From: Marsupella aquatica
Lineage: Eukaryota; Marchantiophyta
Direction: 5' to 3'
Length of the DNA stretch: 64,000 bases
NCBI GenBank assembly: GCA_973895155.1
Contig: OZ316893.1
Coordinates: 9,610,001 to 9,674,000 of the forward strand
Part shown: piece by piece, positions 38,147 to 50,400 of the stretch
Numbering within the stretch: position 1 is the first letter of the stretch
Layout: each line of letters starts with the position of its first letter
Program-made: the position numbers and the translations under genes
The notes under the pieces: generated by a model
What the model was told of the DNA's origin: nothing
Database searches by the model: none
What the model saw: the letters and a program-made list of their open reading frames with translations, nothing else

Positions 38147-39328
38147 CTATTTGACTCCGAGCAATTCACGAAGAGATTTGTAGTGGCGCTTCTTCGAAGG
38201 CCGGTCTAAGATGTCAAACTTATTTTCATTGGTTAACGCTTCTTGATTCATCCCAAAGACGAGCTCCCGTTCATCCTTCCTGGGCTTGATTCTCTTCTTT
38301 CCGAGTGTCCTGAGTTCTACTCTCAGAGATCGTGGCGTACTGCTGCTGCTGTACGTTGCCTCCCCCTCCCAAGTTGCCTTTCTTTCTTGAACTGTGTCCC
38401 CAACTTCATCATCAGCAACCCTCGGGCAACCTGCTGAACTTTTGGCCCCCATCTCCTGTTCGGATGGCTCGCGGACAGGTGGTAGCGAAGGAGCAGCAGC
38501 ACCACCATCATCATAGTCGGAAACCCTAATAATTGAACACGGCTGTTTTTGTGAACTCTCTTCCTCTGCTGCGCCATCATCAGCTGAATGACTAGTGGTA
38601 GTACTACTCATCTCTAAAAGCAGGCAGGCTGCTGAAATGTCAGCTTCATTGAAACATTCTATCTGAGGCGGAGTGACAGTCGAAGAGGAGCTGTTGCAAT
38701 CCTGAGAGCGCGCGAGGAAGGTTGTTGTCCCAGCGTTGCTGTCGTTGCCTCGAAGCCCATTTAAGTCATTGCATAGAACATCCACGGCTGCAGAAGAGCT
38801 GCTGTTGCAGTCCAAGATTGACGACCTGAACGATGACGACGTGCTTGCTCTCTCTTCTTGATGATCATGGCAATCAATTCCACTGTTGCGGACCGCTGTC
38901 GTCGTGATTGTATCTCTCGTAAGCGTCATTTGATCTATCGGACCGGAGCACAATCGGGAGCTAGTACCCTTTCGCACTTCTCTACGCATCCTGCAACTAA
39001 AGTTCTGCCCCTCGTGCTGTGAGTCACAGAAGTCCACCTGAAATGCCCCACGACCCTGATTTTGATAGTCCAGGGATGTTAAGGCGATCTCGAGCTTACA
39101 GCAGCAGCGACTGGCCGCGACGGCTGGAGGTGGTGGGCGAGGAAATGCCTGCATCATCATCATCATCATCATGCCCTCATCACCACTGCTGCAATCGACC
39201 CCCAGTTCGACGTGCACTTCTAACCCTCCTGCATAAGAACAGATCGGGTCCACCTGTAAGCTTTCCTCCTCTCGTGCGGACGAATATGCTGACGCATCTG
39301 CTACCACTCTGCTCTTACTAGAGGGCAT
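38147..39328 (-). CDS. unknown acidic, Ser-rich protein with basic C-terminal tail
   Basis: A single frame of 393 residues from an ATG at 39328; the frame stays open 10 codons further upstream without another ATG, so an upstream exon is possible. I do not recognise the family. The protein is rich in Ser, Asp and Glu, with several Ser runs, a seven-Met run encoded by an (ATC)n-type triplet tract at 39151-39173, and a Pro/Ala stretch. The C-terminus is different: Lys/Arg-rich, with ELVFGMNQEALTNENKFDIL followed by DRPSKKRHYKSLRELLGVK, which looks like a conserved functional motif and could include a nuclear localisation signal. Long length, high GC against AT-rich surroundings and the structured end support a real gene, perhaps a nuclear regulatory protein. 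That role is inference. Confidence 0.6.
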   Translation of the reverse strand: MPSSKSRVVADASAYSSAREEESLQVDPICSYAGGLEVHVELGVDCSSGDEGMMMMMMMQAFPRPPPPAVAASRCCCKLEIALTSLDYQNQGRGAFQVDFCDSQHEGQNFSCRMRREVRKGTSSRLCSGPIDQMTLTRDTITTTAVRNSGIDCHDHQEERASTSSSFRSSILDCNSSSSAAVDVLCNDLNGLRGNDSNAGTTTFLARSQDCNSSSSTVTPPQIECFNEADISAACLLLEMSSTTTSHSADDGAAEEESSQKQPCSIIRVSDYDDGGAAAPSLPPVREPSEQEMGAKSSAGCPRVADDEVGDTVQERKATWEGEATYSSSSTPRSLRVELRTLGKKRIKPRKDERELVFGMNQEALTNENKFDILDRPSKKRHYKSLRELLGVK

Positions 39329-42300
39329 GCAGTTCCAGTAAGGAGAAAGTCTATCCAAATGTTATATGTTTGCAATTCCAGTCAATCAAACAATCATTGA
39401 CCAGATCTTATATACTCAAAGGTTCAGCGGAGGAACTGAAAGAAACGCACCGGATGACAAACTTCAACGCTCCCTCTCGTGCAACGAAGACAAATCAGTA
39501 ATCCGGCGTCGCTCAACGCAATGGCTCCAAGAATTTGAAGGCCTCCTGCTAGTAACGAGAACCATGAGTTTCCGCACCGATATCGTCGAATGTCGTCCAA
39601 TCGCAAGAGAAACCTAAATACCTAGCGTAGGGGAGCCTAGCCTAGCCAGGCCAGCGTAGCCTAGCTAACCAAGTTCAACTTATCAACTGAACGCCTTGGC
39701 TTACGATAGACAACAAGCTCGTAACCTCCTCCGCGCCCGTTCAATAACCTCTCCCGGAATCTAGAGCGACCCACTCTCTTACGTAGGTCTATACACAAAG
39801 TACACGGTGCCAAGTTCTTAATTGGGGGGAGGTCTCGGCCTAGGCAAGAACTTACGGTATCTGATTCACCCACCCCGCTCCCTCGCTGGCCCTGCACGTA
39901 TGTACATAGATAGGTTTGATTGGCCGGCCCTGATGCATGGATGGATGGATCCCTAGACAGTCGTTGACGATGATCAATAATTCCCCGAGTAACACAGATT
40001 GATATCGATCCTGTGAGTCTCTCTTGAACACTACCCTAGTATTTGAATCAGAAATGCAGCGAAAAATTTCTGTGCCTCGAGTTTCCTCCCGCTCCGTCGT
40101 TCGGTCGCTGATCTTCCTTAATCGCCCCCAAACTTGATCCCTTCCAAAGAACCTCGAAAGTTCATTAATCCTATTCAAGCCGCATGAGTTGTCGGCAAGC
40201 GAACCACAGCAATGTCCTCAGACACGTCATTTAAACCGTCAAGCCTAATACCGCCAATTGCAAGACGTGTGTAATACTCCAGCACGTTAGTACCTATTTC
40301 ATATCATTCTTTGAGTGCATGGCTCGAGTCAAAATCTTGCCGCATCGTCAAGTCCAGCCCTCTATTGATCACTATTTCACTCGATGTGTGAGCAGATAGT
40401 AGCCACTATGTTTCTTGAATTGCCGCAGAAATATGTTACGCAGAAATTGCGCTCTCGCGGTCGTCGATCGAGGCCCGGCCTCTCCTCCAAAAGTCAACAC
40501 AAAACTCGCGCACAGCAGCAGCAACAGTGCCTCCTAAACAGCCTCCTGCATCTCCCGTCTGATGGTCGATTAGACACAAAAAACTCTTGTTCCCTCTCGC
40601 GGAAGGTATCCTTAGTTCGCGACAAAGAGCAACGCACGTTTGGTCCTCCCACGAAAGCCAATCGATTATGAAGGCGCCGTCTTGACGCAAGTTACCTTAA
40701 TTTCATGAGGAGAGCAATGATCCACCACCAGCGTATGGTACTGTTCCGGGATAGTCAAAAGAATCACGCGCACGAGTAATTCCGCCACGGCACAACAGCC
40801 CCGGGCTAAGGCAGTGAAAGGTTCTCAACCAGACGAAATGCTTGCTTGAATAGTTGGATACATATTAATGTACATACGTCTGGACGGGTCCGGGCAGACT
40901 AGGTGGTTAACAACAACGAGATGCAAATTATCTATGTGGTTTGTGGCTCGGAGCCAGCCATGGCCGATCGGATCACACTTGTAGAAATACACGCACACAC
41001 ACACCCAGGCCGCAATCAGTCAGTCAGAAACAACGGATTCCTCGACTGTACCTCGAGATGCACCTAATCGGGCCCGGAAGGACCGGACTCCCAGCCGGGG
41101 TCTGCTCTGCTCTGCTCGGGTAGGGTAGGGTACGTGTGGCCGATTGAATAGTTACACAATTCAAGCTGCCGCTGGTACTGCTCCTGCTACTCCAATGGCA
41201 GGAAGCTTGTTCGTTGAAGCAACGAAAAAGTGCCTCCTCCGTCCGAAATGAACCAACGAGCAAAGAACGCCGCATCGGCCGCAACCATGCAATCGACCCC
41301 AGCACTCAAACCACACAAACCGATGCGCTCCTGCCTTCGCTCGCTCGCGCGAAAGGGAGAGAAACGGAGAAAGAGAGAGGAGAGGAAAGAGAGTCGACAC
41401 AAGGACGTCACCGCAGTGCAGACGGATGGATGGACGCCTCCGCTCGCTCGCTTCCGTCCTTCCTTGCTGTAAGAAGCTCCACAGAACGGACGACGTAGAT
41501 AGATTGCTACTCACAGCAGTGTAGACAACAGACAGAAGGGCGGACAAACGGAACACCTTCAGACCGATTAGACGGAACTCGAGAGACAGACAGACAGACA
41601 GACAAACAGACCGAAGGAGGATGGAGAAAATGTTTGCAGAAATGAGGCACAGCAGAAGAAGAAGATTGGAATGAGATCATCAATCAATACACGACACAAG
41701 AGTAGTAAATACACACACTGTCTACAAGAGCAGCTTGCACATTGGAAATGATTAGTTTGGATATCCGGCGGTTATGATGGGAGCCTCGATCCTTCCTTCG
41801 CTCTTTACCGGCACACGATCGATTCCCCCTTCTGCGACTCCCCTAGTCCCGTCCCGTCCTTCCGGACCTTATTTACACATCAGTACGGTTAGCGCTTTAC
41901 CGTAGTTGTGCGGTGTCCGGTTCGCTCAGACTCGACCACGCGAAACCTTCCCATACAAATATACTACTGTAGTGTGATGCATCTAACCTTCTCACACAAC
42001 TCTACAGTACAGCTGGGCGTTTTTCAACCACGGTTAAACTTTTCGGCAATTGCTACAGTGCTACTGGCGGTGGTACGCTACAGTGATTTACCGTGGTTCG
42101 GAGAGCTCAACTACGGTACAGACTTTCGGTAGAATAATGCACACGAGTGTACGTGGTACGGGGATGTCTTACTGGAAGCCTGCTGCGTTGAGGGCCGTCG
42201 ATGGGCGGCTTGGCTACGTGATCCATGGCGAGGGGGACCCGGCCCGGTATCTAAATGGCGCTCAGATATGATATCTTGTGGGTCCGGTAGGGTGCCATAT

Positions 42301-43863
42301 ATGTTCTGCTGAGAGTCCCACGTGGCGAGAGTGGAGGCCCAGGAGGCAGCTCCCGAGGGAGCAACTCCATAAAGTGGAGTTTTTTCAGCTGTTTGATTGA
42401 ATTTTTTGTTTTGTTTTATAGTTGTGTGGTTGATTGATCCCATGGCAGCATTCAAAGTTGGAGCGTTTCAACATGTGGTTGTTTTTGTGGGGCTACGGTA
42501 GGCTTTAGGAGGCTTTCCAAGACCCCAGGACCCTTCAGGGTTTTCCCATCCAAAGCAAAGGGTGGGCAGTTCACTGTCTCAAGTTAGTAAACCAGGGCCA
42601 ACATTGTACCAGGCAGGAGCCTAAGGGCCGCCTTGCACCTATAATATCAGCCCTCAGTCTACTTCACTTCACTGATGTCAAATTTTAAGTGACTGAGAGT
42701 TTCATGCCTAACCCACCTTCCCGGGCAGGCTTGATGCAGCAATTGAGGATGTCCAAGGGCAAGGGCCAGAAAGTTTCCCGCCTTGATGTCTCTGCCTTTG
42801 AATTTCATATGAAACAACAGAATGAAATATACTGCTGCAACACTTCCCACAGAGTGGTTGGGCAGGTCACATGTCTTTCCTTAGCTGTTTGTGTGGAGAT
42901 TTCCACATCCAATTTTTACCCATAATGTAGGAGTGGTAGGACCATTTACATGCAAGACAGCCCTCATGTAAAGCCAACTGCACCCACTTTGAGAGCGGGG
43001 GCAGAGAAACGAAAGAAATGATGCCCAAGAAACTAACGGACTTGGCAGGGATTACATGTGTGATGTCTCTAGAGAAGATCAGAAAGTTTACCCAATTCAA
43101 TCAATCACAGTGGGTCTTCCCGCTACGGAGTTCAGAAGGCATGATTGAGCTCTGGTCCTTCGTTACTGGACCCATATGGAGAGAGAGATTGCCAGAAAAT
43201 ATGGAAGCAAATTTGACAAAGGATCAATTTTGCTCAATTGAATACAGTGAGACCAACTTTGAATCATGGATCTAAGAGAAATTGTCAGTTGGAATGGAGA
43301 GCCATGATTCATATGAAGAAATTGATACACTAGAAATATCAGCGGGGAAGACCAATTGCCGCTTGAATATCATCCAGAAGGCCTATAGACTAAGTTGGGG
43401 TATCTGTTGGTATTCTTACACTGGCGTTAATATTGTGGATGTATGATGAGGAAACTTTCACATGGAATGCCCCGCCCCCCCCCCCCCTTGTTTTGTAAAG
43501 TCAACTGCTGCAGTTTAGAAAAACATACGGCTATCAATGATTGCATCTCATATAAAGGAAAGAAATGGAAACAGCCCATCTCTTGTAAACTCTCTCTCTC
43601 TCCCTCTCTCTCTCTCATAGATACTTATGCTATTCCCAACCTTTATTGGTCTCTTTTACCTTTAGACCTTGTCCCCTGGACTTTTGTGAGAGTTCCACTG
43701 CAACTTATGTATAATATAATTAATTTTTGTTTGACTATGAAAAGTTCCTGAGTTTGAGATGGAGGAAAAGGTCCCACCTTGGGGGTCATACCAAGACGTT
43801 CACTTGTGGGCTGATTAAGAAAACTATAGGGAGGGAAAGGTCACAACGGAGAGAGATCAGAGT
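39329..43863. other. upstream region of the unknown gene and intergenic DNA
   Basis: Holds many simple-sequence tracts: CCTAG-rich repeats near 39620-39665, ATGG repeats near 39937, GGGTAGGGTA near 41118, a (GACA)n run at 41583-41607, a poly-C run near 43475 and (CT)n at 43590-43617. Frames of 70-130 codons near 41161-41556 overlap on both strands and are GA/CT-rich, so they are not credible genes. Confidence 0.4.
41899..42117. promoter_or_regulatory. cluster of ACCGTRGTT motifs in both orientations
   Basis: The 9-mer ACCGTRGTT occurs at 41899-41907 and 42090-42098 on the plus strand and at 42026-42034 and 42109-42117 on the minus strand. CTACAGTG-like motifs lie between. It could be a binding-site cluster or the remains of a small inverted-repeat element. 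No function can be assigned. Confidence 0.35.
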
Positions 43864-43879
43864 AAGAAGGTCACTTCTG

Positions 43880-44202
43880 TCTTGAACTAAAATGGGGAGA
43901 AAATACAATTAGACTTCCCCCACCCAATGTGACAGTTTTTTCTGTAGGGAACCCAGACCAGTGTGAACCCCAACGGATCCGACAGGGACCCACACCAGGA
44001 AGGAGAGAGAATTAAATCAGGGCCACAAAGTGGGCAACCAGGGGCCGAGCAGATAATCAGAACTCCAATTCACTACCCACAAAACCCATCCCACCCACAC
44101 ACATATACCCTCCACACCCAGTGTGTGGAGGGGGGATTGAACCTGGGACCTCTCAGGTCCACGCCAATCCCCTAGCCAATTGACCTAAGCCAATTGGTTG
44201 AG
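43880..44202 (-). mobile_element. tRNA-derived SINE
   Basis: A perfect 16-bp direct repeat AAGAAGGTCACTTCTG at 43864-43879 and 44203-44218 flanks about 323 bp. On the minus strand the right-hand end starts like a tRNA. A-box-like TAGGTCAATTGG (44187-44176) is followed after 32 nt by a B box GGTTCAATCCC (44143-44133), the internal RNA polymerase III promoter spacing of a tRNA. The remainder (43880-44130) is a non-tRNA body and includes a hairpin (CCTCCACAC facing GTGTGTGGAGG around 44109-44133). There is no clear poly-A or simple-repeat tail at the low-coordinate end. It encodes no protein and would be moved by a LINE reverse transcriptase acting in trans. Confidence 0.8.
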
Positions 44203-44554
44203 AAGAAGGTCACTTCTGGTTGATTAATAATGATAACAATTCAAGGGAAATATAAGTAGTTATACTAGTACTGTAAGTTTTTGCCCTATCTAGTGCTATG
44301 TAATGTTGTACAAGGTCGTTGCCCAAAGGTAATGAAGCATTACACATGGATATAATTTAGAGTAATTAATTAACATATATAGCAACTATTTGAAACTAGT
44401 GTTTTAACTGTAAGTGCGCTCCTAACTGCTGCTATTCACTCATAGGCTTTTGTTTGGTTATTGCTTATTCATAGTGAAATTATTTGGCCCTCATTGAAGA
44501 GTTTATTTTTAGTGTAAAACAATCTATCCTCAAGCAACGTGTGAAAGGAGAGTG

Positions 44555-44555
<1 letters not shown>

Positions 44556-44597
<42 letters not shown>
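44556..44597. repeat. (AC)n microsatellite
   Basis: About 21 uninterrupted AC dinucleotides. Confidence 0.98.
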
Positions 44598-44600
<3 letters not shown>

Positions 44601-45324
44601 TTAACAAATAAAACATTGTACAAAGTGAAACATTGCTTATGCTTAGGTCAAATGTATGCTCACCTAAAACACCATGATTCTATAAGCAAGGCAGTTCCTC
44701 AAACAAAGTCCAAATTAAATGAAGACCCACTAGAGGAACCTAGCAAATCAACAGTGAAATAAGTAGGCAACAGACCTAGTCTATAAGGGTGGTCCAGGTG
44801 TCTATCACAACGTATATGAAATATAATAATGTGCAGTGAACTAAACTAGTCTGACGTGTTGACTAGTGAGAACAACCAACGACATATGGAGTGTACTCAT
44901 GCATTAAAATCTTAAACCATCTCAAATATGAGTAGCTTTTTTATACCTTTACATATGTTAAACAATGCCATCGGTGGACTTAGTTTATTTCTCACTGGTC
45001 CAACCTGTCAAAGAGGCATATCTCGGCCCTGCCTATTTTTGAGCCTAAAAGGCCACTCCTATGCTCCCGTTGTGGGTGGGAGTGGCCCAGGAGTCACCCA
45101 CCATTCCTATGGATCAACGTAGATCCATTCTAAGTACAGTGAGGCTCAACAGCAGCAGAGATGTCTTCAAACAGGAAGAGTTGCATTTTTAGTTCTTCAC
45201 CTATCCGGTACACTGTCGATTGGGGGAGGACTCCAAGCCGATTGCTTGTGTCACTACAGAGTTGGACAGTGGCAAGTCCATTTACCATTCACCGGTGGGG
45301 GTGCCCATATCCAAATACCCTAAA

Positions 45325-45325
<1 letters not shown>

Positions 45326-45357
<32 letters not shown>
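45326..45357. repeat. (CTTT)n microsatellite
   Basis: About seven or eight uninterrupted CTTT units. Confidence 0.95.
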
Positions 45358-47839
45358 ACAAGCCAGCTGCGCAAGTAACTATGGACAATTTTTCCTAAGT
45401 ATGAAGAAAAACGATGCCACAACTTAGAACAAGCACACTTGAAAACTTGGCACCCGAAGCAACCACCAGGTACTGCAGGGACCAAAAGAGAACTAAAAGT
45501 TTGTTATATCAATATTCCATATTTTAATCAGATTAAAAGTGTTTTTAAACAAAAATGGATTCCGTGACCCTTGTTGCTACGAAAAGAGGAACCAGCCATA
45601 AAGTCTATTGCCAGCTTTTTAACATCTTTAAAAAAATGGTGGTTAGAATAAATAAAAGTGGAATATCAATGGTTTCGACAAACATTGCATATAATATACT
45701 CCTGGCATATTTATAATACACTGACGAAAATGAAGATGGGCCAAACCCTGGAATAGGACCCCAAAGGCAGGCATTCCAACAAAGGGGGACAAAACAGAGG
45801 AAAACCAGGAAGACCAAAAGAGCTAAGAGGCATAAGAGTCCCCTAGAGGGCAAAATAAATTCCCACTGTTGCGTTAAGGCCTCATCTGGTCTGCTTATTA
45901 AGAGGATCCCCTCCTCACATTTTCATGCTCCCGAGAAGTAAAGTCAATTTTTGATGATTGTAATTCACTTCCCCTAACTGGCAAAGCATATGAAAAAAGC
46001 AGAGCACGTGAGGTTAGAATGCACGGGCATGGCTGTGCCAATGTGCACCTAAGGCTCTAGAAAGTGTTGCAATTGACATTTGGTGGCTATGAGTGCTCCA
46101 AGATGTGACAATGTAAGAAATTTTGATATTCAAGAAAATATACTATTCCAATTATAAAACTAGTTTTGAAAATTCCAAAAATTCTAGATGGCAAAAATTC
46201 CAAAAAGTAGGCTTCTTAGTTTTGCTATAAGTTGATTAGTTTGAATCAATGAAAAAAGATATTATGGTTTCCCTATTTTCATTGACTCACTAATTCCTTT
46301 GAGACAAAAACCTGTCTTAGACCATTTTATTTCTTACTTAAACTTCACTTCATCACAGGAGTTTGACTCTTTTGCCTGACAGTGGCACTGGGCCAACTGG
46401 GATATAACAACAAGAATTTTAATTTGGTATTGCTAGCTGCAAATTATATGATATATGATTCAATGTACAAAGAGAAAAATCAGGAAGGTCATTCAGTTTA
46501 CACTGAAACTTACAAAGAGAAAAAACAGGAAGGGCACTAAGTTTCCTAGAGAGGCCATGAAAATTAGTTCGTGGACCCCCCCCTGGCTACATTTTTTAGG
46601 CCTTGTTTGAGCTTGCGTTTTGAGAGGCTAATATGGTCCATAATGCTCTGCTAGCACACATTAAAACACTTAAGGTCTATGAGATATTTCACTAATTTTA
46701 GAACATTAATTAATAAACCCAAGGCACAATTTTGTTTACGTTAGTTGATTTGGGCATTGGATGACACTATATTTGACCACTAAATTGCCCTAGGCACTCA
46801 ATTTGAGTTGAGAATCTTGACTACTTTCTCCACATCAATTGAGAAATCTGCTTTTCTAAGCAAGGAACCCTAAGCTTTCTAGTAGCTGAGTCCTCTTTGT
46901 GGAATATTTGTCACCTGATTTGTCTATGTACTTTCAAATTATTGGAAATTCTGGAGATTTCACTGAAGTCTAAATTTGGCAAGTTTTGAATTAGAGGTTA
47001 ATAGCCTCATGACCTTGACGCAACTATTCACCAAATGGAGAAGGGCAACGCTTAAGCTTTCAAATGAGAGAAGTCTGATTAAGAAGAGAAGCTGGTAGTC
47101 ATGTTGTGTTGGACAAATAGGTTAGATTTTACAACTTGTATTGTTTAGATTAAATTAATTTTCTCACTAAATCAATTGTGGACCCATTCAACCATGCCTA
47201 AGAAGTTGACATTTTTTCAACTGCCACATGAATACTTTGCTTTGCAGGCCAAAGTCGACAGCATGGTTATCACAAGTAGTTGTCAAAATCAGGCTTTTTC
47301 ACTACATGCAACCAAATTCTCAAGCTACAAGAGTCAATAGTCAATCCGTGGCAAGTCCATTTGAAACCAGATCAATGTCTGATCAAATGAATTGAATCAA
47401 TTTGTTGAGTTCAAGTTCCGACCATAGCCGGCAGTTTGCCTGAATTGCAAAAGGCTGAAAATCTTACTCCATGTGCCAATTACACTTTAACAAGTAAGTT
47501 ATCAAGTTACTTATTAATCATTGTTTATTATTTGAAAAATACTTTTTTAATCTTTTAATTTAACTTTTTAAACTGGATATGTAACTAAAACGGTTACATA
47601 GTGACAGTTTTAACGGTCTTGATCTTTGCATTTCTAAATTTTTACATTTCTTTTTACGGCATGGCGTCCCAAAATTTACACCCAAATTGACGCAAACACG
47701 AATGAAAACTGTAAGTTGATTCATAAACCTGATGAGTCTTGTTTGTTGCGGTTGTTGTTGACGTGACACGCTCTGGTGCCAGGAATTTTGGAAGGGACCT
47801 CTTATGGGGTCCATAAACAAAGAGAAAGAATTGTGTTGA

Positions 47840-48080
47840 GAAGCTAGGTTGGGGTCTAGGCTTCTAGAGTGAAATTTCTAGATCATCACTTTGGGCCCCA
47901 ACAAAATTTATGTGGATGGAAAGAATGATATTAGGAATGTTAAATTTATGTGGATGGAAAGAATGAAAGGATTAATTTCTATGAACAATCATCATTTCTA
48001 TTAACTATCAACATTTCTATGAACAATCAAAGAATGGGTATTCAATGGGCATTGAGGTTTCAGATGACTAATACTCTCAA
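47840..48080. repeat. second copy of the 34.4-kb dispersed repeat family
   Basis: Shares with 34360-34690: GAAGCTAGGTTGGGGTCT, TAGAGTGAAATTTCTAGA, TTTATGTGGATGGAAAGAA, then TTTCTATGAACAATCAAAG and AATGGGTATTCAA and GACTAATACT. It is in the same orientation. Confidence 0.7.
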
Positions 48081-48775
48081 AAAGAAATCTGCTCTCACTG
48101 AGGCCCACAATGGGCTAGCTACCATGGTCATTAGAGCCACTGATTGGCACAACAACACATTGACCAGCAACCATGTAGGCACAAACTAGAATATGCGTGA
48201 TACATAGGACTTGTAAGATCTGCCCCACCTCCCTTTGGCAGGCAGAGGTTGGCAGGATAACAGCAACAGTAACTCCCACTCCAATCTAAGAGGAGGTCTC
48301 CTTCTACTAGGTGCAGGAACTGGCATACTGGGTGCCTGGAACAACTCTGATCATAGGGACATTTCTATCTCTCACTGGAGGCCCACCCAGTGGGTCAGCG
48401 ATTCTGATTCTGTACACTGGATGTGGGATTGTAGATGGATTCATTTTTTGAGATGGCTAACCAGGACCCATTCCCGCTAGAAAGTCTTGACCTAGGGGCC
48501 AGGGGCTTGGTTTCTTGCATCCCGGTAGCCTTGGCCGTGAATGGGCTTTGAGGGTATTATAAGTTTAGGCATTTCCCGGACCCACATTTAGAGAACTCTT
48601 TTAGTTTTGTACAAGTCTCGCTTAGATCTCGTTGCCTCTCTCCTGGGGCACCCTCCCCTGCCTGCGGGCAAACCCGAAGAAAATGGAAATAAGGCCTCTG
48701 CGACCAAACAAACCAAAATCCGAACGAAGAGAGTGGCTGGTGGACGATCACAAGCTTACCACTGCTTCGACCGCC

Positions 48776-50400
48776 ATGGCTCTCTGCGTCGTTCCCACGT
48801 CAGTCGCCCTCTCTTCGATCTCCGCTTCCAAATTTCCAACCGGGTCTGTCGAGAAACAGCGGAGGCTTTCTAATGGCGCAGGGATCTCTGCATTCGGTGC
48901 AGAATTGACGAGTCTCGGATGGACCAGTAGGACATGCTTTGTTGGGAGCGCGAGCCTGCTGCCAAGCGGGAATGGCAAAGCCAGGCCATGGAAATCGATT
49001 CAGGGAAGTAGTAGTGTTTCAGTGCGTGCCATGGCGGAGAACGAGGTGGCCGAGACTGTGGTGGAGTCGGAAGGATTAGTGCCGAACGAGGCCGTGGAGG
49101 CTGTGCACGCGAAAGGATTGCCTAACCAGGTCCTGGAGGCGAAAGGGCTGGCATATGACGGGCCTGGGAAGGGAGGGCAATGGCTGAGCTCCACTACGCG
49201 GCATGTGAGGATTTACATTGGCGTTGCGGACCCGGAGACGAAGCTGATGGACCAGACGCAGTTGGACAAGATCACTCTCATCCTTGATCCAGACAATGAG
49301 TTCCTTTGGCCCGAGGACAAAGTGCAGAAGGTTTATGATTACTTCGCGGAGCTCGTCGACGGATATGCGGTTAGTGGCCTTTTTCTTTCCTTGCCAGTAA
49401 ATGAATCTAATTCGTCAATTTTGTTCGGTTGATGTTTTTCCATTGAATTTATTCCCTGCAGCATGAATCATCTCCTTGTCATTTAATCTAGGAGGCGCTT
49501 CCAGCTGCTGGAGTTTCCTCATGATTCCTCGTGACCACATAAGGTCTGAATTGGGTTGAGAATGGAGAAAAGCCTTTCAAATTTGGTTCTAATACTGCGA
49601 AGCACATGATAGCCTTATGTGATTTACATGCATCCAATTGGGCCACTAGACCAGAAATGAATTTTTGTGGCTAATTCAAACAGTCATGAACTATACAGCT
49701 CTCATGGGAAAGTTCGAGTGTGGTCTGAGCACTGTTTTTCTTTACGAACAGGGAGAAGTCGCGATATCTTCTTGATCGTAACAACTGACAACTTACCATA
49801 ATTGACTGGATTTAGGCGTTTCAATTCATTACATACCAACAGATTATTTACTTTTAGAGAATACGCTGCTCATTGTGTCTCGAACTTAATATATATTTTG
49901 ACTGTAATCACGTACACAAAATCTCAGTCGAAAACTCAAACCTCCCGGAGTTTTCGCGATGTTGTAAGAAACCAGAAGAGTTTGATTTTATTGCCTCATT
50001 GGTAAAAACCCCATTGTTTTCCAAATGTTCAGAGGGTGCCGAGTTGGTCTTTGAATCATCTTAACTGATTAGCAATTTTTTCAAACTTTTTCGTTCAACT
50101 TAGGTTCGGTTAATACGGCAGTTCGTAATTTGTCGTGAACATTCTCTGTGCTTCGCTCTTATACACCTTTCTGCTGCACTTTCAAAATGATGTTTTGAAC
50201 TGTTGTCGCCTCTGTTTGGAACTGTTCAGGGTGCCCCATGCACTGAGTACACACTACGATTGATCGGCTCTGACATAGAGCATTATATCCGACGGCTGCT
50301 TCTGGGGAATGAGATCAAGTACAATCTAGACTGTAGAGTTCTCAACTTCAGCATGGGGAAACCCCGATATGAATCTGGGATTATAGAGCAAGCAGGTTAA
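48776..50400 (+). CDS. ndhN: chloroplast NDH complex subunit N
   Basis: Two exons, 48776-49369 and 50230-50400, joined in phase 0 across an 860-bp GT..AG intron, giving 254 residues. NdhN belongs to the stromal subcomplex A of the thylakoid NAD(P)H dehydrogenase-like complex, which carries cyclic electron flow around photosystem I. The mature domain matches NdhN closely: KGGQWLSSTTRHVRIYIG, DQTQLDKITLILDPDNEFLW, VQKVYDYFAELVDGYA across the exon junction, then APCTEYTLRLIGSDIEHYIR and YNLDCRVLNFSMGKPR. The first 90 or so residues are Ser/Ala/Val-rich and basic, as in a plastid transit peptide. The ATG at 48776 has the best context (CCGCCATGG) and starts MALCVVPTSVALSS; an in-frame ATG at 48683 would add 31 residues of non-transit-like sequence. 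The protein is longer than the Arabidopsis form (about 209), mainly in a Glu/Val-rich linker after the transit peptide. Confidence 0.95.

Larger units (their letters stand above)
44219..47839. other. intergenic with microsatellites, no supported gene
   Basis: AT-rich, short frames only. A copy of the GAGGCTAATATGGTCCATAATG phrase near 46622-46690 resembles repeats at 17345 and 17630. Confidence 0.4.

Noticed and set aside
41161-41556. 131-codon minus-strand frame with overlapping plus-strand frames
   Set aside because: GA/CT-rich composition keeps several frames open at once; no conserved features.
44130-44202. Functional tRNA gene on the minus strand
   Set aside because: A and B boxes are present, but cloverleaf arms do not form convincingly and a SINE body with target duplications surrounds it.
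48235-48480. Frames over 48235-48480, one with hydrophobic IIGTFLSLTGG-like sequence
   Set aside because: Interrupted by stops, only about 80 codons, no family match; possibly an old membrane-protein fragment but not supportable.
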